A stretch of 36,934 nt of DNA from Planctomycetota bacterium (lineage in GTDB: Bacteria > Planctomycetota > UBA1135 > GCA-002686595), in assembly GCA_028823395.1 (NCBI GenBank), contig JAPKBO010000012.1, positions 1 to 36,934 on the forward strand, read 5' to 3'. Below the pieces are notes generated by a model. That model saw only the letters and a program-made list of their open reading frames with translations, was not told the origin of the DNA and made no database searches. Below are positions 7,467-15,847 of this stretch, piece after piece. The position numbers were made by a program, and so were the translations under genes. How positions within the stretch are numbered: position 1 is the stretch's first letter; each line of letters starts with the position of its first letter.

Positions 7467-8257
7467 GCTACGAAAGGCGTTTGGCTGCCCTGCGGAGCCA
7501 ACTGAGTGAACTCGACGGTCTGCTCGTGGCTTTTTCAGGGGGCGTGGATTCCGCTGTATTGCTCCAGGCGGCGGTTGAGACTCTTGGCACGCGCGCCTTG
7601 GGGGTGATTGCGGATTCCCCATCTCTGCCCCGTGCTGAGCTCAAGCAGGCGCGAGAGCTGGCTGGTGCCATGGGTGCGCGATTGAGGGTGGTCTCTACTC
7701 AGGAGCTGGAACAGGAGGCCTACCGTGTGAACAGCGGTGACCGCTGCTTCTACTGCAAGAACGCACTCTTTGAAGCCATGGTGCGCGTGGGTAAAGAGGA
7801 GGGAATCGATCACCTTGCCTTTGGTGAGATAATCGAAGACCGTTTGGATACACGGCCCGGCGCGCGGGCTGCGAAACAATGGCAGGTACTTGCGCCACTG
7901 TCCGCTGCGGGCTTGGGGAAGGATGACGTGCGTCGGCGGGCTCGGGAGTTGGGCTTGGATGTCTGGGATAAGCCTGCCAGTGCGTGCCTCGCCTCCCGTA
8001 TTCCGGTCGGGACACGGGTGACCGCGGACCTTCTAGCTCAGGTCGAGCGCGCGGAGGAAGGGCTTCGGGGATTGGGTTTGCGGGAACTGAGGGTGCGGCA
8101 CAAAGGGGTGCAGGCGCGCCTTGAGTTAGGGGAGGGGGATTGGGAGCGTGGCCTGCGCATGAAATCTCAGATCGAGGCGTGCTTGGCAAGCAGCGGGTTT
8201 GAGCGTGTGGAGTGGGCCCGCTATGTGCCGGGTCATCTGCGGGTCTCAAAGACCTAA
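7463..8257 (+). CDS. larE: ATP-dependent sulfur transferase LarE, three-cysteine type
   Basis: LarE adenylates and thiolates the carboxylates of pyridinium-3,5-biscarboxylate mononucleotide to build the nickel-pincer cofactor of lactate racemase-like enzymes. The 264-residue protein has the PP-loop FSGGVDSAVL (about 24-33), the family segment with cysteines C95 and C98 (DRCFYCK), and a third cysteine, C175, in KPASACLASRIPVG. Single-cysteine LarE from Lactobacillus sacrifices one cysteine per sulfur. Homologues with three cysteines are known to hold a [4Fe-4S] cluster and deliver sulfur from it, and this protein fits the second type. larA, larB and larC are not in the window. It is the last gene of a tight run with thiS and thiG, so it may share a sulfur supply with them (inference). 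Confidence 0.9.
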   Translation: MSYERRLAALRSQLSELDGLLVAFSGGVDSAVLLQAAVETLGTRALGVIADSPSLPRAELKQARELAGAMGARLRVVSTQELEQEAYRVNSGDRCFYCKNALFEAMVRVGKEEGIDHLAFGEIIEDRLDTRPGARAAKQWQVLAPLSAAGLGKDDVRRRARELGLDVWDKPASACLASRIPVGTRVTADLLAQVERAEEGLRGLGLRELRVRHKGVQARLELGEGDWERGLRMKSQIEACLASSGFERVEWARYVPGHLRVSKT

Positions 8258-8354
8258 ACGCTCCCTAATCGGGACCCTTTCGCGCCCCTTCACCCGGAAT
8301 CTCAGACCTGGGCAACGGCTAGGTGGCAATGCTGTCGACACATTGGGAAGTCCT

Positions 8355-8798
8355 ATGAAGTGTCGCTATCCATTGAAGATTTCCGGTCGCTGCCGAGCCA
8401 CCCAGGCTGGGTTTAGCATGGTGGAGGTCATGATGGCCCTGGGCATTATGCTTGTGGCCGTGCTGGGGGCCTTCAGCAGTCAGGTTGCGTCATCCAACCT
8501 CATCCGCATCAGTCGCGAGTCGGATTTGGCCCTGGCAGACCTGCAGGCCTGTATGGAGCAGGCTCTGACCTTGAGCACCGACGATTTGCCAATCGCCGGA
8601 AGCCCCTTCGAGGATGGCCAACCTGTGGCCCTGTATGAGGGTCTGAACTTGGAAGGGGAGAGCATTGTGACGACCTACCCCGGCTACGTGGAGGGCCAGA
8701 CGATCCCGGACCCCCTGGAAATTGTCCTGACCGTGACCTGGAACGATTACGGCACGCGGCTGAGAACGGTGGCCTTGCGGTCGGTGAAAGTGCGATGA
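8355..8798 (+). CDS. Type IV pilin-like protein, PilV/GspI type
   Basis: This 147-residue protein has a prepilin peptidase site: G19 followed by F20, with the required glutamate at +5 (E24, in GFSMVEVMMAL), then a hydrophobic helix of about 20 residues that anchors it and packs in the filament core. It would be cleaved and N-methylated by PilD-type peptidase. The remainder is a small globular domain. The ATG at 8355 has a GGGAAG ribosome-binding site at 8345-8350. A longer reading frame open from 8199 overlaps larE and is not supported. Its stop overlaps the next start (ATGA). First place in a PilV-PilW-PilX-like trio suggests a minor pilin or pseudopilin that primes filament assembly. Confidence 0.85.
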   Translation: MKCRYPLKISGRCRATQAGFSMVEVMMALGIMLVAVLGAFSSQVASSNLIRISRESDLALADLQACMEQALTLSTDDLPIAGSPFEDGQPVALYEGLNLEGESIVTTYPGYVEGQTIPDPLEIVLTVTWNDYGTRLRTVALRSVKVR

Positions 8799-9592
8799 AA
8801 ACGTTGCGCTCTACATGCTCCTCGCGCGCAGGCGTGAGCCTAATCGAGGTCGTACTCGCTATGAGTCTCTTGACCCTTTTGGCCAAGACGCTGGTTGAGA
8901 GCGCCAACTCCATGAGTTTGGTGACCAGTCGCGGCAGCATTCGCGCTCTGCTCCAGGTCGAAGGGCGCAAGGCCGTCAATGCCGTGATCTCAGACCTGGG
9001 GGCCTCGGCCATACGGGTCGTCAATGACAAGAGCTACCCATACACCTTCGATGCCGCTGAGGCTGCGTTCCCGTATGCGGACCACACGCACACACTGCCT
9101 ACTATGACTTCGGTGACCGGGGATGCGGACTTTGGCGTCCTTCGGGAGATCGTCTTCGTCAGCACGGCCGATCTCGACAACGACCGCCGGCCAGACATAG
9201 ATACCGATCTAAATGGTATCCCCGAGTTGGATGGGGATCGGGACGGTGTGCGTAGTGAGAGTCTTGCGGACCTTGATGGGATCTGGGTCTCGGCGGACAA
9301 CACCGTGGACTCGGAGTCGGGAGTCGTATGGCCGCACACCGAGTGGAGCTACGTGCTGACCACTCGCGCCGATGGCATCAATTGCCTTCAGCGGCGAAGG
9401 GGTGCTGATCCCTCTACCGATGAGACCATTGCTACCCACGTGGAACGTATCCAGGTCGATACGGCTGCTACCTGCCAGTGGACTATTCCTTTGAACTCCG
9501 TACGCGTGCAGATCTATTTCAGGCGGCACGACGAACGTGGAGCTCTTTTCCGTTACGCGACCCAGGTGGTCGTGGCCCTTAAGAACGCCTGA
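8795..9592 (+). CDS. Type IV pilin-like protein, PilW/GspJ type
   Basis: The 265-residue product carries a second prepilin signal: G13 then VSLIEVVLAMSLLTLLAK with glutamate E18 at +5, and one hydrophobic helix. Size and position match PilW or GspJ minor (pseudo)pilins. Residues about 126-151 are unusually rich in Asp with alternating Gly and Asn (DLDNDRRPDID, ELDGDRDG), resembling thrombospondin type 3 or EF-hand-like calcium loops. Calcium binding may stabilise the tip, as reported for several minor pilins; that is inference. The start is an ATGA overlap with the preceding gene. Confidence 0.82.
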   Translation: MKTLRSTCSSRAGVSLIEVVLAMSLLTLLAKTLVESANSMSLVTSRGSIRALLQVEGRKAVNAVISDLGASAIRVVNDKSYPYTFDAAEAAFPYADHTHTLPTMTSVTGDADFGVLREIVFVSTADLDNDRRPDIDTDLNGIPELDGDRDGVRSESLADLDGIWVSADNTVDSESGVVWPHTEWSYVLTTRADGINCLQRRRGADPSTDETIATHVERIQVDTAATCQWTIPLNSVRVQIYFRRHDERGALFRYATQVVVALKNA

Positions 9593-9595
9593 ACC

Positions 9596-11401
9596 GTGAA
9601 TACTATGCAGACGATGAAGACTCTAGGAACGAGGGGGAATTCAAGCCCCAATGCCGGCGTAGCACTTGTCTACGCTGTATTCGGGGCCTTCGTGGCCGCT
9701 ACCATGGTGGCTGTCATGTTCACGATGGCGGGTGTTACTCGTGTTCGGTCCCAGTTGAATAGCACACAAGTGCGGGCAGATTACCTGGCCCAGGGAGCGG
9801 TGGAGGTCGCCAAGAAATCGATCCAGTCGGCCATCGCAAACTGGTCTACGCCGCCTGCCAGTGGCACAGCGCTCATCAATGGCATTAGCGTGCCCTACAC
9901 GATCACGGCCACCGGAGGGGCATCCACCGTGACGGACGCGGCTGGCATTCAGACTCTCGTCACGGGATATGAGATTGAAGCGCTGACGCAGCTTGACCGC
10001 GTGCAGACCACCGCGCACCGGGTGATCAATGCTGAGTCCACGCCCATCTTTCAATTCGCCGTCTTCTACGAGGGCGATCTGGAGGCTCAACCGGGTCCCT
10101 CAATGACTTTGGGCGGTCGCGTCCACAGCAACGGTGACATGTATCTCGGCTGTGGGAACACGCTCACGATGGATACCAACTACGTCCATGCTCTGGGCAG
10201 CATCTACCGGAGCCGCAAGAATAATTCCAACTCGAACGGGACAGTCGCAATTCGGCAATGGGTTGATAACCCTTTCGATCCGTTGGAGCCGGTCAGCTAC
10301 CTGAACATGAACAGTCAATCCCAGATGGACCCGGTAACCACGGTGTCGGGCTATGACTCAAATTTCGCCGACGGGTACGACCTCAACGGCGATGGCGACT
10401 TCACCGATGAAGGCGAATGGTTGCCCTTCGTCGCGGGTGCACTCGATATGTGGGATGCGCCTGATGGCTACGAGCTAACAGGCAATACCCTACTCACCGG
10501 TGACCACGGAGTGAGCGAGGCTGTCACGCCCAACATTGGTTCGATTCAGATGTATGAGCCTTCGAGTGTGGGGGACTACTTCTTCGATGCCATCCTCAAC
10601 GAGTACGTCTATCGCGGGCCAGGTGCGGGTACGCACTCCAAGGGTTATTACCACCAGAACGCAGGCCTTTCGGTGATTATCTCCGAAGACGGCAGTGAAA
10701 TTCGGGTCTATGACGAGGAGGGCGCTACCGTCCCGGTGATCGATCTGAACGGTGCGCTCTCCACGACGACGATTTACGATGCTCGCCAGGGCGGGGATGT
10801 GACCCTGCTCAGTGTGGATATGGAATTGCTTAGCGATTCGGACGCATGGCCCGACAATGGCCTCTTGTACGCTGCGCACTATGGCATGGGGACCGGGACC
10901 AGTGCACGTGGCGTTGAGCTGACTAACGGCAGTGAGATCGATGCTGGACTCACGGTCGTGGCAGAGGGGTCTCTGTATATCAACGGGGACTACAACACAG
11001 TCGCCAAGAAGGGAGCCGCCGTAATTGCCGATGCCGTGAATTTGCTCTCCAACAGCTGGGACGGGAGCAAGTCAGCGGGCGTTCTACCGGTGGCTTCGAA
11101 TACGATCTACAACACGGCCATTGTGACCGGGAACACGACCACCAGTGAGGGTTCCTATAACGGTGGACTGGAAAATCTTCCGCGCTTCCACGAAAAGTGG
11201 ACCACCAAGAAATGCACCATTAATGGTTCCTTCGTCAATGCGTGGGAGAGCCAGTACGCCAATGCGGATTGGGGCTATGGCGGTGACATCTACAAGGCGC
11301 CCAAGCGCATGTGGTACTACGACGAAATGTTCAACAACGTCGAGAACCTGCCGCCCTACACGCCCATGGTGGTTTCGGCATCCGACATCGTGCGCTGGTA
11401 G
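9596..11401 (+). CDS. Large PilX-like exported pilus-associated protein
   Basis: This 601-residue protein begins with a short polar head and one hydrophobic helix (about 21-46, starting GVALVYAVFG), followed by helical sequence (RVRSQLNSTQVRADYLAQGAVEVAKKSI). This arrangement resembles PilX-type or GspK-type N-termini, but lacks the Glu at +5 seen in its two neighbours, as is normal for GspK/PilX. It is far larger than classic PilX (roughly 200 residues). The C-terminal 450 residues are rich in Tyr, Asn, Gly and Asp with beta character. They include VHSNGDMYL (about 176) and an EF-hand-like loop DLNGDGDFTDEGEW (262-275). The GTG at 9596 lies 3 bases after the previous stop. It probably caps the tip complex of the filament encoded by this trio. 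Confidence 0.72.
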   Translation: MNTMQTMKTLGTRGNSSPNAGVALVYAVFGAFVAATMVAVMFTMAGVTRVRSQLNSTQVRADYLAQGAVEVAKKSIQSAIANWSTPPASGTALINGISVPYTITATGGASTVTDAAGIQTLVTGYEIEALTQLDRVQTTAHRVINAESTPIFQFAVFYEGDLEAQPGPSMTLGGRVHSNGDMYLGCGNTLTMDTNYVHALGSIYRSRKNNSNSNGTVAIRQWVDNPFDPLEPVSYLNMNSQSQMDPVTTVSGYDSNFADGYDLNGDGDFTDEGEWLPFVAGALDMWDAPDGYELTGNTLLTGDHGVSEAVTPNIGSIQMYEPSSVGDYFFDAILNEYVYRGPGAGTHSKGYYHQNAGLSVIISEDGSEIRVYDEEGATVPVIDLNGALSTTTIYDARQGGDVTLLSVDMELLSDSDAWPDNGLLYAAHYGMGTGTSARGVELTNGSEIDAGLTVVAEGSLYINGDYNTVAKKGAAVIADAVNLLSNSWDGSKSAGVLPVASNTIYNTAIVTGNTTTSEGSYNGGLENLPRFHEKWTTKKCTINGSFVNAWESQYANADWGYGGDIYKAPKRMWYYDEMFNNVENLPPYTPMVVSASDIVRW

Positions 11402-11414
11402 CGCGGTTACCCGG

Positions 11415-14018
11415 CTATTGGAACAGTATGGACAGGCCGTCCGTGAAGTTGGACGTGGCTGCGGGGTTGTTGTCGCGGAACCAGGCCGTGTAGTTCCAGG
11501 TCTCACCAGCTTGAACCGCACCCTGGCCATTGGGCAGGGTGTTGAGATCCAAAACCAAGCTGAAGGTGCCCGCGCCGCCTGAGCTCAAGATGAAGTTGCC
11601 GTAGCGCAGTATGGAGCCGCCCAGGCATAGGTTGCCCTGACTGCCTCCGGGGTTGAATACGAACCCTTGAGTTTGAGAGGTCAGGAAGTAGCCGAACTGC
11701 ATGGCGGGCAATTGGCTGGCGATCAGGGTCACGTCCTGATCAGCCACTACATCGGAACCCGATGCGCTGATGGATGCCGTGCCCCCCGAAGAGTTGGGAT
11801 TGGCGAAGCAGTAGTTCGTTCCCGGTCCGACGTTGCAGACGATGTCTACAACTTGGAAGTCGTCGATGGCGGCTTCGACGATGGAGCCCGCGCCGGAATC
11901 GTCTGCAATGAAGCGCATCTGTACTTGGGAGCTGAGCGGAATGAAGTCCGCCGCACGGAATTCGTGGTAGATCCAGCCACCCGTCGTCCCAGCCCCGTTA
12001 GGCCCGATCTGCTCCACCTGGGTCCACGAGGACCCACCATTGGCTGAAATGGCGATGCGGAAGGTGTCTGTCCCTTGCGCTGCACCCTGATTGTTCGAAT
12101 ACCAGCGCCAGTAGCTGATGTGTGGGTCGGGGTAGGAGGTGAGATCCATCGTGGGCGTCAGCAAAGTCGTTGTGCCGTTGTCCACGTCGTTGTCGCCCAC
12201 GGATCCTCCTGAGGAGCCTTGTCCTGTTACCCAGCACCGCACGCCGCTGGGCGTGTGATCATCCTCAGGCTGTGCCGCCGTACCGACCGGATTCACCCTC
12301 GTCCAGATGCCGGTGGTCGCCGTGTCCCCGCTCGCACCCGCACTCCATCCTTGATTGGTTTCCATATCGTGATCTACGGCGATGTTCAGTTGCTCTGCCG
12401 AGATGCTCACATGGTTGGTGGCCGGCGCGGTCGAAGGGCTCCGATAGATGGCCCCGTCCGTGTCGAGTGCTTCGATGTACCACTGGACCTGGTCACCGCA
12501 ATTCGTTGGAGGAAAGACTGCGTCGTAGTTGCCGCCGCCCAAGCTTGTCAGGGGGACGCTCGTAAACCCTGTGCCCGTATCGAAGTTCAAGCTCTCCGTA
12601 CCGGTCATGAGGTCGCCCGGCTGGGTTTCGGTAATCGTGAGAGGGGCGCTGTCGCCGTCTGGATCCAGCGTCGGCGGAGGACCACCGACCATGGTGATAT
12701 CGAGGAGGTTGCCCGAAATGGTCCAGATGAACAGTCCGCCCTCCAGGTCGCTCCCAATCACTGTGCCGCTCGGGAAGTAGGGGTACAGACTCCAGAGGCC
12801 ATTGAACGTCGCCGCATCGCCACCGTTCGAGGTGTCGAAGTACCCGAATTCCGACATGTTCAGCGGATCGCTGGCGTCGTAGATTCTCATTCCGCTGGTG
12901 TAGTTGGCTGCGAAAACCATGTCACCGAGCGTGTAGAGGTTGTGCGTAATGGCCTTGTTGCCATTGGTGTAGGTGTCTACTGCCGAAGCATTGGCCGGGT
13001 CACTGACGTCAATGATGTGCGTCGTTGACGGGAAACTTCCGTCTTCGTCGAGCTCGTCCCCGAGGAAGAAGTAATTCCGATCGCTGCTGAGCCATCCTTG
13101 GTGGGAGTAGCCCGGGTTGGAGTAATAGACCTGATCCAGGGTCTGCATGTTGCTCTTGTTGGTGACGTCCACAATGGTCAGGCCCGTTGAGGAGGAGCCG
13201 CCATTGAATCCGCCGCAAGCAAACATCACTTCTCGGCCAGCATATGGACCACTTGCGTAGGTAATGATTTGCGCGTCGTGGATATACCTGGAATTCCAGG
13301 AGGAGACGTACTGAGGGCTAGCTGGATTTGCGTTCAGGTTGTAGATGCGGGCACCATTGCTACTACCACCCAAGCGGTAGAGGTATCCGCTATCAGTATT
13401 GATGGCGACGTTGTGTGTGGAGCTTGTGCCTACGTCGTTGACCGTGTTCACCAAGGTCACATTTCCGTTGTCAATGTTGGTCATCTTGATGACCTGAATT
13501 CCGCTGCCACCCTCGCTCACCACATAGGCGAAGTCCTGGTACGTCTTTGCGTCTCGCCAGAGGCTATTTGGGCCGGAGATATGCTTGATCAGTACGGGAT
13601 TGGTGGGGTTGGTGATTTCGATGAAGTTCGTGCCGGAGGACGTGCACATGATCGCGTACTCACGTCCCGAGGGTGATGTGTATCCCCAGCAGTCGTTGCC
13701 ATTGCTGGCATTGTCAATCTGGTTCAGGGGCATCCAGGCCTGAAGCGTGACGTTCTGAGAATTGAACGCCGAGTAGGCCGTGCCTCCCGGTTGCCCAGGA
13801 CCTACTGCGTTGTTGCGATAACCGCGGCCCGTGATTGCCGGTTTCAGGTCCCGGATCTTGGGATCGTCGTCGTGAGCTCCAAGCGGAGCTAGCAGGGTGG
13901 CCGCCAGGGCCAGAGCCATGAATCGCGTGACGGAGCGGAAGTGCAGGGCCGGGGTGGAGGGGGCGATCACAGAAGAGTCCTGTTCTTGGAGGGGAGGCTG
14001 ACTGAGGGGGCGATTCAA
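11415..14018 (-). CDS. Secreted LVIVD-repeat (choice-of-anchor B) protein with C-terminal beta domain
   Basis: The 867-residue product starts at a TTG with a long polar lead before the hydrophobic segment MALALAATLLAPLGA, so the true start may lie further in (GTG at 13970 is possible). Residues about 70-460 form a beta-propeller of LVIVD repeats, with the family signature DCWGYTSPSGREYAIM followed by SLWRDAKTYQDFAYVV. Residues about 575-755 match a jelly-roll module common in exported proteins (METNQGWSAG, GIWTRVNPVGTA, ISYWRWYSNN, AAIDDFQVVD). The last 110 residues form a Cys-containing beta domain (TNYCFANPNSSGG to TAWFRDNNPAA). No enzyme motif is visible; adhesion or ligand binding outside the cell is likely. 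It lies downstream of the peroxidase gene on the same strand with a 123-base gap. Confidence 0.82.
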   Translation of the reverse strand: MNRPLSQPPLQEQDSSVIAPSTPALHFRSVTRFMALALAATLLAPLGAHDDDPKIRDLKPAITGRGYRNNAVGPGQPGGTAYSAFNSQNVTLQAWMPLNQIDNASNGNDCWGYTSPSGREYAIMCTSSGTNFIEITNPTNPVLIKHISGPNSLWRDAKTYQDFAYVVSEGGSGIQVIKMTNIDNGNVTLVNTVNDVGTSSTHNVAINTDSGYLYRLGGSSNGARIYNLNANPASPQYVSSWNSRYIHDAQIITYASGPYAGREVMFACGGFNGGSSSTGLTIVDVTNKSNMQTLDQVYYSNPGYSHQGWLSSDRNYFFLGDELDEDGSFPSTTHIIDVSDPANASAVDTYTNGNKAITHNLYTLGDMVFAANYTSGMRIYDASDPLNMSEFGYFDTSNGGDAATFNGLWSLYPYFPSGTVIGSDLEGGLFIWTISGNLLDITMVGGPPPTLDPDGDSAPLTITETQPGDLMTGTESLNFDTGTGFTSVPLTSLGGGNYDAVFPPTNCGDQVQWYIEALDTDGAIYRSPSTAPATNHVSISAEQLNIAVDHDMETNQGWSAGASGDTATTGIWTRVNPVGTAAQPEDDHTPSGVRCWVTGQGSSGGSVGDNDVDNGTTTLLTPTMDLTSYPDPHISYWRWYSNNQGAAQGTDTFRIAISANGGSSWTQVEQIGPNGAGTTGGWIYHEFRAADFIPLSSQVQMRFIADDSGAGSIVEAAIDDFQVVDIVCNVGPGTNYCFANPNSSGGTASISASGSDVVADQDVTLIASQLPAMQFGYFLTSQTQGFVFNPGGSQGNLCLGGSILRYGNFILSSGGAGTFSLVLDLNTLPNGQGAVQAGETWNYTAWFRDNNPAATSNFTDGLSILFQ

Positions 14019-14029
14019 CTGTACATGTG

Positions 14030-14041
14030 GTCTGACCAGAC
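14030..14041. promoter_or_regulatory. Short palindrome upstream of the LVIVD gene
   Basis: GTCTGACCAGAC is an inverted repeat (5-bp arms, 2-base centre) 12 bases before the TTG start at 14018. A TGTACA palindrome lies next to it at 14020-14025. The placement fits an operator or a leader structure in the 123-base gap between two minus-strand genes. Chance occurrence of so short a repeat is quite possible, and no convincing promoter hexamers are seen beside it. Confidence 0.2.
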
Positions 14042-14141
14042 TACCCCTGTTGGAGGGTCGGGTTGACAGAGATGTTCCGCGACAGCCCCCTAGATTTGCA
14101 TGGATCTTGCCCTCGGGGCCCTCTCGACCCCGTGGGGGGCA

Positions 14142-15419
14142 TCACTTGTGCATGGGCCCGGCTGGAGGGACGCTCAAATGGGGATCTAGGGCTCGACCTT
14201 CCAAGCTTTCCAAGAAGGCCAAAAGGTCTGCAGACTCCGTTGGAGAGAGGTCGAGCGGCTTGAGGACGTTCTCTTGGTGATGGCTTTGTCCGCTGGCTCC
14301 TTCGAGCGTCGAGTAGAAGTGCAAGACGGACTCCAGATCAGCCATTTGGCCTGCGTGGAAGTAGGGTTCGCGGCCCTTGAGGTTGCGTAGGCTGGGTGTC
14401 TTGAACTCGCCCCAACTCATGGAGTCCGTCTTCAACCGGCGCACGCGTGCCGCAGCGGCTCCCTGGTTATCGTCGCTGAACGGTCCCGCGCCATTGAAGG
14501 GGCTGGCCTTCACAATCCGCGCGCCTTCGAACCTCCCGGGGTCCAACGGAGGGCGTCCATCCGCGGTGGGGACCTGGTTGTTATGGAACTCGAGATCGGA
14601 AAACGTTGGCCCATTGTGGCACGTGGTGCAGTTGCCTCGCCCGAGGAAAAGGGCCAGCCCGCGTACCGCGGAATCGGATAGATGCCCGTCCCCATCGCCT
14701 TGACCCGCTGCGAGGGCGGTCACGTAGCGATCAAATGGTGCCTCGGCTCGAATCAGCTGACGCTCATAGGCGGCCAGGGCCTTGCCCAGATTGGAGTAGA
14801 AGCGGTTGATGGACTGTCTGTCCGTGTCTCTCATCCCTTGCCAAGCCACCGCATGAGCATGCTGAGGATCGTCCGGTATGGGCCGGGCGTTGGCGGGAAA
14901 CCTCTCGCTCAGGTGCAACGGTGGTAGCGTGCCAAAGAGGAGTTCATAAGCATCCCTTAGATCCGTCTCGGCATACACCCGATGGGCGAGGGCCAGCCGG
15001 TTCATCCCCATCTCAAGCGGATTCTCAATGGGCTCGGTGGCCTGTGCCCACAGGGAGTCCGCCCGGCCGTCCCAGAAGTACCAGCGCGAATGCGCGGTGT
15101 TCAAGATGGTGGGCGTCTTGCGTGTCCCCACACCCAGGGTCTGTGCCAGGGGCTTTCCATCGGTGAAGGCCAGGGACGGATCGTGACAGGTGGCGCAGGA
15201 CACCGAACGGTCCAAGGAGAGCCGGGGGTCAAAGAACAGCCAATGACCGAGGCGGACTGCTCGCGCATCGTCTGCCCACCGGTTGGTGGGATCTAGGGGA
15301 GTGGGGGGCAGGGGCGAGAGTCGAGCCAAGGCGGGGCTTATCGGCTCGGTGCGGTTTGCAAGGAGCAAGAGCCCGACTCCGACCAGCAACAAGGCTGCAG
15401 TCCCCTGGATGAGCTTCAT
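14142..15419 (-). CDS. Di-haem cytochrome c peroxidase (CcpA/MauG family)
   Basis: The 425-residue protein has an N-terminal membrane anchor or signal sequence (AALLLVGVGLLLLANR) and two haem c sites, CATCH (about 79-83) and CTTCH (about 265-269). Conserved family segments are LFFDPRLSLD, GTRKTPTILN, FWDGRADSL, EFKTPSLRNL and YFHAGQMADLESVLHFY. Such enzymes reduce hydrogen peroxide with electrons from small c-type cytochromes, or, as in MauG, oxidise a protein partner. It would act on the outer face of the cytoplasmic membrane and needs a cytochrome c maturation system located elsewhere. Its ATG overlaps the stop of the upstream lipoprotein gene (ATGA), so the two are co-translated and probably work together. 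Confidence 0.9.
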   Translation of the reverse strand: MKLIQGTAALLLVGVGLLLLANRTEPISPALARLSPLPPTPLDPTNRWADDARAVRLGHWLFFDPRLSLDRSVSCATCHDPSLAFTDGKPLAQTLGVGTRKTPTILNTAHSRWYFWDGRADSLWAQATEPIENPLEMGMNRLALAHRVYAETDLRDAYELLFGTLPPLHLSERFPANARPIPDDPQHAHAVAWQGMRDTDRQSINRFYSNLGKALAAYERQLIRAEAPFDRYVTALAAGQGDGDGHLSDSAVRGLALFLGRGNCTTCHNGPTFSDLEFHNNQVPTADGRPPLDPGRFEGARIVKASPFNGAGPFSDDNQGAAAARVRRLKTDSMSWGEFKTPSLRNLKGREPYFHAGQMADLESVLHFYSTLEGASGQSHHQENVLKPLDLSPTESADLLAFLESLEGRALDPHLSVPPAGPMHK

Positions 15420-15835
15420 TCGATGATCAGGTCAAACTGGGCGCGTTCGGTGACGGCCCCGCGGGTGAGATCGACGTGCAGTACCCAATGGCCAACCATA
15501 TGACACAGGAGTCCGAGAACCTGATAGCGGCCTTGCCCTTCGTCGGTGATCTCCACTTCTTGGAGCATGCCGTGTCTATGGGCGGGCATACGGCAATCCA
15601 CGGATACATGGGCTCCTTCGATGGGGGCACCGTCAGCGCTGGTGCTCAACCATAAGGTGGCATTGAAGGATTCATTGAGGGGCAGGGGATCCACGGAGGG
15701 TTGCCAGCGCGCGTGGAATCCGCCTGCCTGGCTGGTGACGCCTTGTGGGTCGGGCATCGGAGCAGCGTCTTGTGGTGAGCAACCCACCAGCGAAGTCGCA
15801 GCCACAAGCGCCACGATTAGGGTGCGATCCGTCAT
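15416..15835 (-). CDS. FixH/YtkA-like lipoprotein, possible metal binding
   Basis: The 139-residue product has a lipoprotein signal peptide with lipobox LVGC (Cys at about 19). The mature part is an Ig-like beta-sandwich resembling FixH/YtkA domains: a central MPAHRHGM segment and a late LCHMVGHWVLHVDL strand. Clustered His, Met and Cys residues in these two segments could bind copper, as suspected for some YtkA/FixH-like proteins; this is inference. It is the first gene of a pair with the di-haem peroxidase (4-base overlap), so it may deliver a metal or electrons to that enzyme or assist its maturation. The ATG at 15835 is supported by a strong ribosome-binding site. Confidence 0.75.
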   Translation of the reverse strand: MTDRTLIVALVAATSLVGCSPQDAAPMPDPQGVTSQAGGFHARWQPSVDPLPLNESFNATLWLSTSADGAPIEGAHVSVDCRMPAHRHGMLQEVEITDEGQGRYQVLGLLCHMVGHWVLHVDLTRGAVTERAQFDLIIE

Positions 15836-15841
15836 TACAGG

Positions 15842-15847
15842 CCTCCT
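15842..15847 (-). promoter_or_regulatory. Strong ribosome-binding site of the lipoprotein gene
   Basis: On the minus strand AGGAGG lies 6 bases before the ATG at 15835. It is a near-perfect Shine-Dalgarno sequence in a window where most starts have none, which suggests high translation of this lipoprotein. Confidence 0.65.

Noticed and set aside
7883-7896. Sigma-54 promoter-like TGGCAG/TTGC sequence
   Set aside because: Spacing between the two boxes is one base short, the first box has a mismatch, and it lies inside larE with no suitably placed downstream gene.
8199-8354. N-terminal extension of the first pilin-like gene
   Set aside because: It overlaps the end of larE and would bury the prepilin signal about 70 residues in. 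The ATG at 8355 has a ribosome-binding site and gives a normal leader length.
12219-13028. Long plus-strand open frame opposite the LVIVD gene
   Set aside because: It is a frame shadow of a well-supported gene, with no recognisable domain, and is common in G-C-rich DNA.
14063-14096. Plus-strand TTGACA box as a promoter
   Set aside because: The best -10 candidate (TAGATT, 14091-14096) is 22 bases away, and no plus-strand gene follows; the region is antisense to the peroxidase gene.
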